From the NCBI RefSeq assembly GCF_038002825.1, contig NZ_JBBODF010000001.1:6014001-6078000 (forward strand): a DNA stretch of 64,000 bases, given 5' to 3'. Below are positions 15,361 to 23,083 of the stretch, one piece after another (the first letter of the stretch is position 1; each line of letters opens with the position of its first letter). The position numbers and the translations under genes were made by a program. The notes below the pieces were generated by a model, which saw only the letters and a list, made by a program, of their open reading frames with translations, did not search any database and was not told the origin of the DNA. Source of the stretch: Paenibacillus sp. FSL H8-0048. GTDB lineage: Bacteria > Bacillota > Bacilli > Paenibacillales > Paenibacillaceae.

Positions 15361-16197
15361 ATGAGAGACTACACTGATGAGTTACCGCCGCATACAGAGA
15401 GATATGTCGGTGAGCATGATCTCTATCTGGAGATTTACAAGGGAGAAGAGGCGAGAAAAGGCCAGGAACAGGAGAATAAGGTACCCCTGCTGTTTGTACA
15501 TGGTGCCTATACCGGAAGCTGGATGTGGAGCAAGTACATTCCCCATTTCATCCGTGAAGGCTGGACGTGTTATGTGATGAATCTGAGAAGTCATTACCGG
15601 AGCCGGGTGCTGGATATGACGCAAATTACCTTCGAAGATTATCTGGAGGATATCCATGAAGTGGCGCGGGTGATCCAAGCTGAATGCGGAGTTGCTCCTG
15701 TCCTGATCGGGTTCAGCATGGGCGGGATTCTTAGCCAGAAGGTGGCGGAGAGGGCCGGGTTGGCCGGACTTGTGCTGATTGATTCAAGTCTATGCAGAGA
15801 GGTACATGAGGAGGTTCCTTATACGGATATTGTCAGCACGGTACCAGGCAACGTAGTGCCCGCTCCGGTCCGCGATGAGGAGACCAGCCTGGATGAGACG
15901 GCAGAAGACGTAGCGTTTCAGCGGAAGTATCTGACGATGGAGTCTGCCAAGGCGTTTCGAACCTTCTCTTATCACTTTGGGGCAGAAGGGGTATCCGTAG
16001 ACAGCAGAAACATTGCATGTCCTTGTCTGGTCATCCATGCGGTTAACAGTGATGAGGATGAGCGCCGGGGCAGAGCCAATGCAGCGTATTTCCGCGCAGC
16101 CTACGCAGGTCTTTGGGGCACCACCCATACCGGACTTCTCGTAGGACAGCGCTATCTGGAAGGGGCACAGACGATCCTGCGGTGGTTGGCGAGATAA
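15361..16197 (+). CDS. Alpha/beta-hydrolase fold protein
   Basis: 278-residue predicted hydrolase. LLFVHGAYTGSWMWSKYIPH forms the oxyanion-hole strand (about 41-60), GFSMGG holds the nucleophile Ser119, and HTGLLVGQ near the C-terminus supplies a candidate catalytic His. Asp in the strand-7 region (VNSDEDERR) may complete the triad. The AAAGGAC upstream of the ATG is a modest ribosome site. Its promoter carries the same palindrome as the preceding marR gene, pointing to induction by a small molecule that it may detoxify or hydrolyse. Exact substrate unknown. Confidence 0.88.
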   Translation: MRDYTDELPPHTERYVGEHDLYLEIYKGEEARKGQEQENKVPLLFVHGAYTGSWMWSKYIPHFIREGWTCYVMNLRSHYRSRVLDMTQITFEDYLEDIHEVARVIQAECGVAPVLIGFSMGGILSQKVAERAGLAGLVLIDSSLCREVHEEVPYTDIVSTVPGNVVPAPVRDEETSLDETAEDVAFQRKYLTMESAKAFRTFSYHFGAEGVSVDSRNIACPCLVIHAVNSDEDERRGRANAAYFRAAYAGLWGTTHTGLLVGQRYLEGAQTILRWLAR

Positions 16198-16218
16198 TGA
16201 ATCTAGTGCAACAAATAA

Positions 16219-16260
16219 AAGGCCGCTTGAACCGGGATGCTCCCGTTCCTTAGCGGCCTT
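16219..16260. terminator. Bidirectional terminator after the hydrolase
   Basis: AAGGCCGCT and AGCGGCCTT form a 9-bp perfect stem. The minus strand has the better T-run (TTTTATTTG), so it may also serve the small gene on that strand. Confidence 0.75.
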
Positions 16261-16305
16261 GATTTGATAGGTGAAGGGTGTTCTATATATACATCTAACT
16301 AGAGA

Positions 16306-16491
16306 TTAGTGGAATTTGACGGTCTTGATGCGTGATTCCTGTTCGTAAGTAAGCGGACTTGGGGTTGGTGGTGTGTGCAGATGGCGATGTGCGCTATATT
16401 CCATCTTCCGGTAATCCTCTTCTCCGGAAGCCATCCCCGGCTGCCACATCCCGGTTACCCAATTCTTCAGTTCCTTAATTCCTGCCAGCAT
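16306..16491 (-). CDS. Small protein of unknown function
   Basis: A 61-residue basic protein beginning MLAGIKELKNWVTGMWQPG, rich in His and Pro toward the C-terminus, with no membrane segment. The sequence AAGGAGG lies 9 nt before the ATG at 16491. An in-frame ATG at 16500 is too close to that site. A much longer open frame to 16701 lacks coding character upstream. The GTT...KVKFH end is followed by the hairpin at 16219-16260. I do not recognise the family; moderate confidence that it is expressed. Confidence 0.45.
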   Translation of the reverse strand: MLAGIKELKNWVTGMWQPGMASGEEDYRKMEYSAHRHLHTPPTPSPLTYEQESRIKTVKFH

Positions 16492-16705
16492 TGCATTCAT
16501 CCTCCTTGGCGATGAAATACGGTAATGAACCTCTGGGACATCTCTTTTGGTTACGCTTTCATTATAACATATATAATTCATAAAGCAATGAAATGTCCGC
16601 CTGATAAAGACAAATAAATAAGGAATAATGTTGTGATAACTGGGTTTGTATTTATCTAAGAGAACAATGTCCTTGTGGGATGGACTACCCGAGGGAAACA
16701 AAAAA

Positions 16706-16730
16706 AGCGGCAGCCGGGATGGCGGTCGCT
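16706..16730 (-). terminator. Terminator of the coiled-coil gene
   Basis: On the minus strand AGCGACCGCC / GGCTGCCGCT (8 of 10 pairs) is followed by TTTTTTTG, immediately past the coiled-coil stop. Confidence 0.75.
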
Positions 16731-16743
16731 TCGGGGCAGGATG

Positions 16744-17289
16744 TTATGCAGATGCAGCTAACCGTTTCAATTCAGCTTCCTGATCTATAGAACGCCGGGC
16801 CAGGATATCCAGCGTTGCGTCATGTCCTCGCAGGCTCCGGTCGATCCGCTCCAGAGAATCCCGGCCGGCAACGACTTCGGTGTTGACTTCGGCCACCGCT
16901 TGTTGAATCAGCGGAATTAGCTTCGTATCTTCCTTGATGCTTTCAATGTCAGTCTTGACGGTAACGATGTCAGCCTTGACGGTAACGATGTCAGCCTTGA
17001 CGGTAACGATGTCAGCCTTGACGGTAACAATGTCAGCCTTGACGGTAACAATATCATCCTTGATGGTAACGATGTCGGTTTTGATATTTTCGATTTCATC
17101 CTTGATGATCACCAGCTCGGCAGTAATTTCAGACTTGAATGCAGTGAATTCTGACTGAAGATTTTGAACATCGGCTTTCAATCCGGAAAGTTCGTATTTG
17201 ATTCCTGAAATTTCAGACTTCATTCCTGTAATTTCTGACTTTACGCCTTGCAGCTCGGCAAGAATCTGCTGGAGAATTACATCGCTCAT
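16744..17289 (-). CDS. Heptad-repeat coiled-coil protein
   Basis: A 181-residue, almost wholly alpha-helical protein. Residues about 12-120 are continuous heptads with Ile/Val/Leu at a and d positions. They begin with EITGMKSEISGIKYE-type units and pass into near-identical seven-residue tandem units DIVTVKA (five in a row). The C-terminal 60 residues (IPLIQQAVAEVNTEVVAG onward) are less regular. There is no signal peptide or membrane helix. AAGGAGCTGTGCCCT precedes the ATG. It stands alone, divergent from the ABC importer. It may be a structural or scaffold protein; function unknown. The DNA repeats imply copy number can vary between strains. Confidence 0.75.
   Translation of the reverse strand: MSDVILQQILAELQGVKSEITGMKSEISGIKYELSGLKADVQNLQSEFTAFKSEITAELVIIKDEIENIKTDIVTIKDDIVTVKADIVTVKADIVTVKADIVTVKADIVTVKTDIESIKEDTKLIPLIQQAVAEVNTEVVAGRDSLERIDRSLRGHDATLDILARRSIDQEAELKRLAASA
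16945..17075. repeat. 21-bp tandem repeat inside the coiled-coil gene
   Basis: GACGGTAACGATGTCAGCCTT is repeated about five times with single-base changes. Each copy encodes one heptad. Near-identity at silent positions indicates recent slippage expansion. Confidence 0.9.
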
Positions 17290-17542
17290 AGGGCACAGCT
17301 CCTTAGATAGGTTGGAGTAGGACTGCTGCTTGAAGGGGGATACCTGCGGAATAGGTACAGGTCATTATAGCATATTTGCGTCATTATTGGGTGCTGCTGT
17401 AAAAAGAATTCCATGAAGCTATTGGACATTAGAGAACTGATATTTAAATTTATAAATATACAAAATAGGACAATGGGTGTACTATGTATGTGAATAAATT
17501 CGCATGAAGCGTAACCGATAAGAGATGGGGGAATTAAGATTC

Positions 17543-18541
17543 ATGAAGACAAGAAACTGGAAACACCTTATGAAGCTAGTCGTACTGACTGCGGCTGTCA
17601 GCGTGACAGCTGCCGGATGCGGTAGCGCAAATCAGGCAGGAAATGCCAAGAATGCAAATACAGGAGCTGCTGCAGCTGCACCTGCTGAGGCTGTTACGAT
17701 ATCGCTGGGACTGCTGCCATCCATCGATGCGATTCCTTTTATTATTGCCCATGAGCAGGGATTTGATCAGAAGCATCATGTGAACCTGGATATCCAGACC
17801 TTCAAGAGCGCGAAGGATCGTGATGTGGCTTTTCAGGCGGGTAAGGTAGATGGCCTCAGTGCGGATCTGGTGGCGATCTCAATCTATAATGAAGCAGGAC
17901 TCGATGTCAAAATCACCAGCACCACCACAGGTGAATTCGACCTGCTGACCGGAAATGATGCAGTGAAAGAGGTAAAGGATCTGAAGGGGAAGACCGTCAT
18001 CCTGTCCAAAAACACTTCAACCCAGTATACCGTCGCCATGATGCTGAAGCAGGCAGGCCTGGCAGAAGCCGATATTACCGTAACGGAAGTGCCGCAGATT
18101 CCAACGCGTCTGGAGCTGCTTAAGAATAATAAGGCGGATGCGGCTGTTTTGCCGGAGCCCTTTGTAACCATGGGCCGTACTGCCGGCCTGCGCGTTCTCA
18201 GTTCCACCCATAGTGCGGGGATCAATCCGTTTGTGCTGGCTTTTCCGCAGAGTGCCATTGATGCCAAGGGGCAGGGAATCCGCGATATGTACGCCGCTTA
18301 TGATGAGGCAGTTGATTATATGAAGACGCATGACCAATCGGAATATATCGACCTGATTATTAAGGAAGTAGGCTATCCTGAAACGCTGAAGAATGAAATT
18401 AAGGTGCCGGAGTATCTGCCTGCGAACCAGGTGGATGTGAAGGAAGTGGAGGCTGCTTTTGCCTGGGCCCGTGAAAAAGGACTGCTGACCAAAACGCTAT
18501 CGGCTGAAGATGTGATCTCCGATGTCCAGTTTAAAAAATAG
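17543..18541 (+). CDS. ABC transporter substrate-binding lipoprotein (NMT1/THI5-SsuA type)
   Basis: Extracytoplasmic solute receptor for the importer encoded by the next two genes. A signal peptide ends near AAGCGS, so the Cys is the lipid anchor. This is followed by an Ala/Asn-rich linker and an NMT1/THI5-like domain with SLGLLPSIDAIPFIIAHEQG, KVDGLSADLVAI, KDLKGKTVILSKNTSTQY and DAAVLPEPFVTMG. Family ligands include sulfonates, nitrate, bicarbonate and thiamine precursors; the sequence does not say which. I choose the ATG at 17543, with GGGGGA 10 nt upstream. The stop overlaps the ATPase start by 20 bp. Confidence 0.88.
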   Translation: MKTRNWKHLMKLVVLTAAVSVTAAGCGSANQAGNAKNANTGAAAAAPAEAVTISLGLLPSIDAIPFIIAHEQGFDQKHHVNLDIQTFKSAKDRDVAFQAGKVDGLSADLVAISIYNEAGLDVKITSTTTGEFDLLTGNDAVKEVKDLKGKTVILSKNTSTQYTVAMMLKQAGLAEADITVTEVPQIPTRLELLKNNKADAAVLPEPFVTMGRTAGLRVLSSTHSAGINPFVLAFPQSAIDAKGQGIRDMYAAYDEAVDYMKTHDQSEYIDLIIKEVGYPETLKNEIKVPEYLPANQVDVKEVEAAFAWAREKGLLTKTLSAEDVISDVQFKK

Positions 18542-19304
18542 CGGTCTCCGCATTCATCAGCTGCATGTAGCTTATCAGAACGGGCAGCTGGCTCTGGGTG
18601 AGATGAGCCTGACCCTGCCGGAGCACGGGATTTATACGGTGATCGGCCCCTCGGGCAGCGGCAAATCTACGCTGCTGCGGGCGATTGCCGGCCTGCTGCC
18701 CGGTTATGAGGGGGAGCTGCTGTTCAATGGCAGATCTGTTCATGATAAGGAGACGCTGATCGGGCTCGTGCCGCAGAATTATGGCCTGCTGCCCTGGAAG
18801 ACGGTCCGGGACAACATCCGGATTGCGATGCGTATCGCCCGTCCGGACGGAGCAGGGCGGGGCAGGCGGGAGCAGGACCGGCAAATTATGCAATGGCTTG
18901 AAGCCATGGGGATTGCCCAGCTCGCCGGCCGGTTTCCGCTCTCGCTGAGCGGCGGTCAGCAGCAGCGGGTAGCCATTGCCCGCGCCTTCGCCATTCTGCC
19001 GACCCTTCTGCTGCTGGATGAGCCGTTCTCGGCGCTGGATGCCATTACGCGGGAAGGGCTGCAGCAGATTTTTATCGACAGCTGGCAGGCGCATCCGGCG
19101 ACCACACTGTTCGTCACCCACGATGTGGAGGAGGCGATTCTCCTGGGACAGAAGATTATCATCATGCTGCCCAGACAGCAGGAGCCGCCGGAGATTCTTG
19201 ATAACGCCGCTGTGTTTGCCATGAAGCATGCCGAGAAGCGGGAGAGCGATGAATACTTCATGCAGTCCAAGAGAATCCGAAAGGTAATGATGGAGAAATG
19301 GTGA
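18522..19304 (+). CDS. ABC importer ATPase (SsuB/TauB type)
   Basis: 260-residue nucleotide-binding subunit. Walker A is GPSGSGKST (about 42-50), the Q-loop is VPQNYGLLPW, the signature LSLSGGQQQRVAIARA, Walker B LLLLDEPFSALD, and the switch His lies in FVTHDVEEA. It is most like ATPases of the nitrate/sulfonate/taurine group. Start and stop overlap both neighbours (20 bp and 7 bp), so the three-gene unit is translationally coupled. The C-terminal tail (HAEKRESDEYFMQSKRIR) is usual for the group. Confidence 0.93.
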   Translation: MSSLKNSGLRIHQLHVAYQNGQLALGEMSLTLPEHGIYTVIGPSGSGKSTLLRAIAGLLPGYEGELLFNGRSVHDKETLIGLVPQNYGLLPWKTVRDNIRIAMRIARPDGAGRGRREQDRQIMQWLEAMGIAQLAGRFPLSLSGGQQQRVAIARAFAILPTLLLLDEPFSALDAITREGLQQIFIDSWQAHPATTLFVTHDVEEAILLGQKIIIMLPRQQEPPEILDNAAVFAMKHAEKRESDEYFMQSKRIRKVMMEKW

Positions 19305-20050
19305 AACGACGGCATTTGATTCACCTGCTGCGCCTGCTGCTCGTTTTTGCCGGAATGAATGTTGTCTGGTATGTGGCTTATCTGCTCATGAATCACGCAA
19401 TTCTGCCCAGCCCGGGCGCGGTCTATAACGCGATGTTTGAGCTGGGGGCCCATGATGTGGTGCTGAATGTCGGATACAGTCTGATGCGGATCACTGAAGG
19501 TGTGCTGCTGGCTCTGCTGCTCGGTCTGCTGGCCGGTCTGCTGATGGGCCGCTCCCCCTTCTGGAACCGAATACTGGACCCGGTCGTCTATCTGACCTAT
19601 CCGATTCCCAAAATCGCGCTGTTGCCCGTGGTCATGCTCTTCTTCGGTCTCGGAGAAACCTCCAAGGTACTGATGATTATGCTGATTCTGCTGTTCCAGG
19701 TCATTATCTCGGTACGTGATGGTGTGAAGGCTATCCCCGAGAGTACTTATGATGTTCTGACGAGTATTGGTGCCAGCACGATGCAGAAATTCTGGAATGT
19801 GACCCTTCCCGGCGCTTTGTCTGTGATCCTCAGTACCATTCGCATATCGCTGGGTACAGCGATTTCCGTACTCTTTTTCACCGAAATCTACGGTACGGAG
19901 CATGGCATGGGCTTCTTTATCATGGATGCCTGGCTGCGGCTGGACTACCCTGAGATGTATGCCGGAATTATGCTGTTCAGTCTGGTGGGGTTCGTGCTGT
20001 TCCTGCTGGTGGATGTGCTGGATTACCGATTCATGAAGTGGCGGAGATAG
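19298..20050 (+). CDS. ABC importer permease (SsuC/TauC type)
   Basis: 250-residue inner-membrane permease with about six transmembrane helices. The coupling-helix EAA-type loop reads STYDVLTSIGASTMQKFWNVTLPGAL (about 143-168). The preceding hydrophobic segment, VVYLTYPIPKIALLPVVMLFFGLG, is typical of SsuC-like subunits. It overlaps the ATPase gene by 7 bp and is followed by a strong terminator, closing the operon. Substrate depends on the upstream receptor and is unknown. Confidence 0.93.
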   Translation: MVKRRHLIHLLRLLLVFAGMNVVWYVAYLLMNHAILPSPGAVYNAMFELGAHDVVLNVGYSLMRITEGVLLALLLGLLAGLLMGRSPFWNRILDPVVYLTYPIPKIALLPVVMLFFGLGETSKVLMIMLILLFQVIISVRDGVKAIPESTYDVLTSIGASTMQKFWNVTLPGALSVILSTIRISLGTAISVLFFTEIYGTEHGMGFFIMDAWLRLDYPEMYAGIMLFSLVGFVLFLLVDVLDYRFMKWRR

Positions 20051-20090
20051 CTGTTTAAGCGGGTTGCGATGCACCTAAGTTCCACATACT

Positions 20091-20160
20091 TAAAAAAGAA
20101 ATCGCCCTTTTTGTAAGATGGAAGATCTACCGTCCATCCCAAAGGGGCGATTTCTTTTTA
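20091..20160. terminator. Strong bidirectional terminator between the ABC importer and terC
   Basis: AAAAAAGAAATCGCCC (starting 20092) and GGGGCGATTTCTTTTT form a stem of about 18 bp with A-runs and T-runs on the two sides. It lies between convergent genes. Confidence 0.93.
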
Positions 20161-20193
20161 TTTTATGGACCAGCTTTTCTTTAATAATAGAGA

Positions 20194-21021
20194 TTATTTA
20201 CCGAGCTGCTTGTCGACTTCCTTGACCGGATTCTCAGAGGCATTCTCTTCGGTCTTGACACTGCTCATGAACCAGCCTGTAGCCGCAATGATGATCAGAA
20301 CTACATAGAAGGTCAGTTTCCACCAGGTGCTGTGTGCGAAGTCTTCGGACAATACACCCAGAGCAGGGTGGGCCAGCGTGATGACAGCGAGCTTAACCCC
20401 AACCCAGCCGACGATGAAGAAGGCAGCAACCTCGAGACCCGGACGGGTGTGAAGCAGCTTGACGAAGAAGGAAGCAGCGAAACGCATAATGACCAGACCA
20501 ATGAAGCCGCCCGCGAAGATTACAAGGAACTGTCCGCCGTCGAGGCCGCCGATGTTGCGGATGCCACTGGCAGGAAGAGCAACGGCCAGGGCTACGGCTG
20601 CGAGGATGGAGTCTACGGCGAAGGCGATATCTGCTACTTCGACCTTAAGTACGGTGAACCAGAAGCTGGCTTTCTTTTTGTTTACAGCCTCAGGGCTTCC
20701 GCTTTCAGCGGCGTCTTCCGTGACCGGCTTAGCGAATAACACTTTTCGGAAGATGTGATTCCCCGCGATAAATAACAGATATAGCGCACCGATAGCTTGT
20801 ACCTGCCAGATATCTACCAGATAGGAGATGACGAACAGTGATCCGAACCGGAACACAAATGCTCCGGCCAATCCGTAGAACAATGCCTTTTTACGTTCCT
20901 CATCAGGAAGATGTTTAACCATAATCGCTAGTACAAGTGCGTTGTCTGCGGCTAGCAGCCCTTCCAGTGCTACGAGAACGAGCAATACCCATCCGTATTC
21001 TAATAGTAGTCCCCAATCCAT
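20194..21021 (-). CDS. TerC-family membrane protein (YkoY type), manganese-related
   Basis: 275-residue integral membrane protein of the TerC family, with about seven helices. The acidic intramembrane motifs are present: LEGLLAADNALVLAIMVKHL near the N-terminus and KVEVADIAFAVDSILAAVAL mid-protein. Relatives such as YkoY/MeeY help export manganese and metallate secreted proteins. The upstream leader is a yybP-ykoY manganese riboswitch, which independently ties the gene to Mn2+. AGGAGG precedes the ATG. The C-terminal tail is hydrophilic and Glu/Lys-rich. Confidence 0.92.
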   Translation of the reverse strand: MDWGLLLEYGWVLLVLVALEGLLAADNALVLAIMVKHLPDEERKKALFYGLAGAFVFRFGSLFVISYLVDIWQVQAIGALYLLFIAGNHIFRKVLFAKPVTEDAAESGSPEAVNKKKASFWFTVLKVEVADIAFAVDSILAAVALAVALPASGIRNIGGLDGGQFLVIFAGGFIGLVIMRFAASFFVKLLHTRPGLEVAAFFIVGWVGVKLAVITLAHPALGVLSEDFAHSTWWKLTFYVVLIIIAATGWFMSSVKTEENASENPVKEVDKQLGK

Positions 21022-21100
21022 TGCTGTTTCCTCCTCAAGTGGTTTAGCTGCTTTGTGCTTAAACTAACGGTGATACCCTTAGTTTAACCAAAAATATATA

Positions 21101-21164
21101 TAAAAAAGACCTTTACCAAACAGATTAGCCTTTGGAATAAAGGTAACCTGGTTGGTAAAGGTCT
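21101..21164 (-). terminator. Riboswitch-controlled terminator before terC
   Basis: On the minus strand AGACCTTTACCAA pairs with TTGGTAAAGGTCT and is followed by TTTTTTAT. Its 5' arm is also the 3' half of aptamer helix P1, so aptamer and terminator exclude each other. Metal binding should favour read-through. Confidence 0.9.
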
Positions 21165-21255
21165 CGCTAACAATAATCTATTGCCGATAAAACCGGAGAA
21201 TATCCTCATATTCTCGTATTGACGATTTTATCTAACAGCTACTCCCCTTTACGGG
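21155..21255 (-). promoter_or_regulatory. yybP-ykoY manganese riboswitch
   Basis: Read on the minus strand, the leader contains GTAAAGGGGAGTAGC at the 5' side and AGCGAGACCTTTAC at the 3' side, the conserved strands of the Mn2+-sensing aptamer. Internal stems and CGGTTTTATCGGC lie between. P1 pairs GTAAAGG with CCTTTAC. Confidence 0.9.
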
Positions 21256-21295
21256 ATTATATGAAATTTTAGGTGTTTCGTTTCTGGCTAAAAGT

Positions 21296-21324
21296 ATCAT
21301 ATCCGAGTTAAGAGGCGTTGTCAA
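21296..21324 (-). promoter_or_regulatory. Sigma-A promoter of the riboswitch-terC transcript
   Basis: TTGACA (21319-21324) and TATGAT (21296-21301) are 17 bp apart on the minus strand, which puts the transcript start about 35 nt before the aptamer. Confidence 0.88.
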
Positions 21325-21388
21325 TGCCTTTTGAGAACAAATATCATTAGGAAATGACAGGCCTGAAAACGGAAACATGATAAGTTTG

Positions 21389-21405
21389 AGTCATATAAGT
21401 TGACA
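21389..21405. promoter_or_regulatory. Candidate GlnR site I upstream of the nif promoter
   Basis: AGTCA-N7-TGACA matches the GlnR consensus TGTNA-N7-TNACA with one mismatch, about 60 bp upstream of the nif -35. In studied Paenibacillus nif promoters an upstream site serves activation under nitrogen limitation. The role here is inferred from position. Confidence 0.6.
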
Positions 21406-21464
21406 TATCATATGGCGAAACTGCAAACAAAAGGAAAAGAAGGGCGAAATAAACGTTGGAGTAA

Positions 21465-21493
21465 TTGACGACCCCCTGTAATGAAAATATGAT
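21465..21493 (+). promoter_or_regulatory. Sigma-A-type promoter of the nif operon
   Basis: TTGACG (21465-21470), a 17-bp spacer and TATGAT (21488-21493). No sigma-54 element (GG-N10-GC) was seen, in keeping with Gram-positive nif control. The predicted leader is about 210 nt. Confidence 0.82.
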
Positions 21494-21524
21494 GAGATTA
21501 AATAAAGCGGCCAAGTAAGTTAAG

Positions 21525-21541
21525 TGTTAGATAAAATAACA
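21525..21541. promoter_or_regulatory. GlnR site II downstream of the nif transcription start
   Basis: TGTTA-GATAAAA-TAACA is an exact match to TGTNA-N7-TNACA and lies about 25 nt into the transcript, where bound GlnR would block transcription under nitrogen excess. Confidence 0.85.
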
Positions 21542-21607
21542 TTAACCAAATCAAAGGCTGTTTGAACCGTCGTATAGGAAAAAAGTAGATTTGCGAAGTG
21601 GTTTCAA

Positions 21608-21705
21608 GGAGCAAATGCTCCGTAAAACTTAAGTTAATGCTTCCGAAGCGAGTTTTGTATGTAGAATGCGCAGAGAAGCCTAGCTTACAAAACTTTTAGG
21701 AGGTG
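21608..21705 (+). promoter_or_regulatory. Structured nif leader and nifB ribosome binding site
   Basis: Three inverted repeats follow one another: GGAGC-AAAT-GCTCC (21608-21621), GCTTC-CGAAGC (21639-21649) and AGTTTTGTA / TACAAAACT (21651-21659 with 21686-21694). The last ends 3 nt before the AGGAGGTG of nifB. No T-run is present, so this is not a plain terminator. Confidence 0.5.
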
Positions 21706-21709
21706 GGAA

Positions 21710-23077
21710 ATGATGCAGCCGTCATGTCTATCAAGTGAAGCGGAGGAGGAGATTAGCCGCCACCCTTGCTACAGCGAGGAGGCTCACCGGTTTTATGCCA
21801 GGATGCACATCCCGGTTGCTCCCGCCTGTAACATCCAGTGCAATTACTGTAACCGCAAGTTCGACTGTGTGAATGAGAGCAGGCCGGGCGTGGTCAGTGA
21901 GGTGCTTACTCCAGAGCAGGCGGAACGCAAGGTGCGGGGAGTTGCCGCCCAATTGATGCAGCTCTCAGTGGTGGGTGTGGCCGGACCCGGAGATCCGCTG
22001 GCGAACCCGGAGCAGACCTTCGATACCTTCGCCCGGGTCAGGAAGCATGTGCCTGATGTCTCCCTCTGTCTCAGCACTAACGGACTCACGCTGTACCGGT
22101 ATGTGGATGAGATTATGGAGCTGGGCATCCGCCATGTCACGATCACCATCAACGCCATCGACCCTGATGTCGGCCAGGCGATTTATCCCTGGGTGTTCGA
22201 CGAAGGGGTCCGGTACGAAGGCAGAGAGGCAGCCGAGCTGCTGATCAGCCGTCAATTACTGGGACTGGAAATGCTGGCGAAGCTGGGGATTCTGGTCAAA
22301 GTAAATTCCATTATGATTCCGGGAGTTAACGATCATCATCTGACTGCAGTGTCAGCACGGGTAAAAGAGCTCGGGGCCACACTGCACAATGTAACACCTC
22401 TTATTATCGCACCGGGCAGCCAGTATGAAGCGGATGGCCGCAAGGCGCCCCGTCCGAAGGAACTGCTTAACCTGCAGGAGCAGCTGGGCCGCGACGGGAT
22501 GAAGGTTATGCGCCACTGCCGGCAATGCCGGGCCGATGCGATCGGGCTGCTGGGCCAGGATCGCAATCAGGATTTCCCGCTGGAAGCGATGGAGGCCGAG
22601 CCGGTCATTAATGAAGAAGCCCGGGCGATGTTCCAGAGTGAGCTGGACACCAAGATCCGCGAGCGTGTCTTAGCCAAACAGGCCAGACGCATTCAGGCCG
22701 GAGGGCCGAAGACACGGGTTGCGGTTGCCACCAGAGGCGGCGACAAGGTGAATCAGCATTTCGGTCATGCCACCGAGTTCCTGGTCTACGACACCGACGG
22801 AACGGATGTACAGCTCCTGGGTGTCCGCAAGATTCAAGCCTATTGCCATGGCAAGGCCGATTGTAACGGTGACAAAGCAGCTACGCTGCAAGAAATTATA
22901 TCGATTCTAAGTGACTGCCGCATTCTTCTCTGCTCCGGCATCGGCGAGGCCCCAAGGGCCAGCCTGAACAAAATCGGTGTCCTGCCTCTTGTCCGCAAAG
23001 GCGGCATTCAGGAAGCCATTCTCGAAAGCGTGAAGTACAGCTCTTATTTTGAAAATATAAACATTTCGAAGGGATGA
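21710..23077 (+). CDS. nifB: FeMo-cofactor biosynthesis radical SAM protein NifB
   Basis: Makes NifB-co, the 8Fe-9S-C core of FeMo-co, from two 4Fe-4S clusters and SAM. The radical-SAM motif CNIQCNYC (Cys40, Cys44, Cys47) sits at the start of the barrel domain. Further Cys residues (CRQC near 265) and the family's HVTITINAID and VKVNSIMIPGVND blocks follow. From about residue 340 a NifX-like domain is fused (TRVAVATRGGDKVNQHFGHA), giving the long two-domain form of 455 aa. Two adjacent ATGs (21710, 21713) both suit the AGGAGGTG. It is the first gene of the nif operon, 6 bp before nifH. Confidence 0.97.
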   Translation: MMQPSCLSSEAEEEISRHPCYSEEAHRFYARMHIPVAPACNIQCNYCNRKFDCVNESRPGVVSEVLTPEQAERKVRGVAAQLMQLSVVGVAGPGDPLANPEQTFDTFARVRKHVPDVSLCLSTNGLTLYRYVDEIMELGIRHVTITINAIDPDVGQAIYPWVFDEGVRYEGREAAELLISRQLLGLEMLAKLGILVKVNSIMIPGVNDHHLTAVSARVKELGATLHNVTPLIIAPGSQYEADGRKAPRPKELLNLQEQLGRDGMKVMRHCRQCRADAIGLLGQDRNQDFPLEAMEAEPVINEEARAMFQSELDTKIRERVLAKQARRIQAGGPKTRVAVATRGGDKVNQHFGHATEFLVYDTDGTDVQLLGVRKIQAYCHGKADCNGDKAATLQEIISILSDCRILLCSGIGEAPRASLNKIGVLPLVRKGGIQEAILESVKYSSYFENINISKG

Positions 23078-23083
23078 TGAACA

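Noticed and set aside
18956..20074. 372-codon open frame on the minus strand opposite the ABC ATPase and permease genes
   Set aside because: It lies antisense to two clear genes, is His/Gln-rich as expected from reversed Leu/Val codons, and has no ribosome site.
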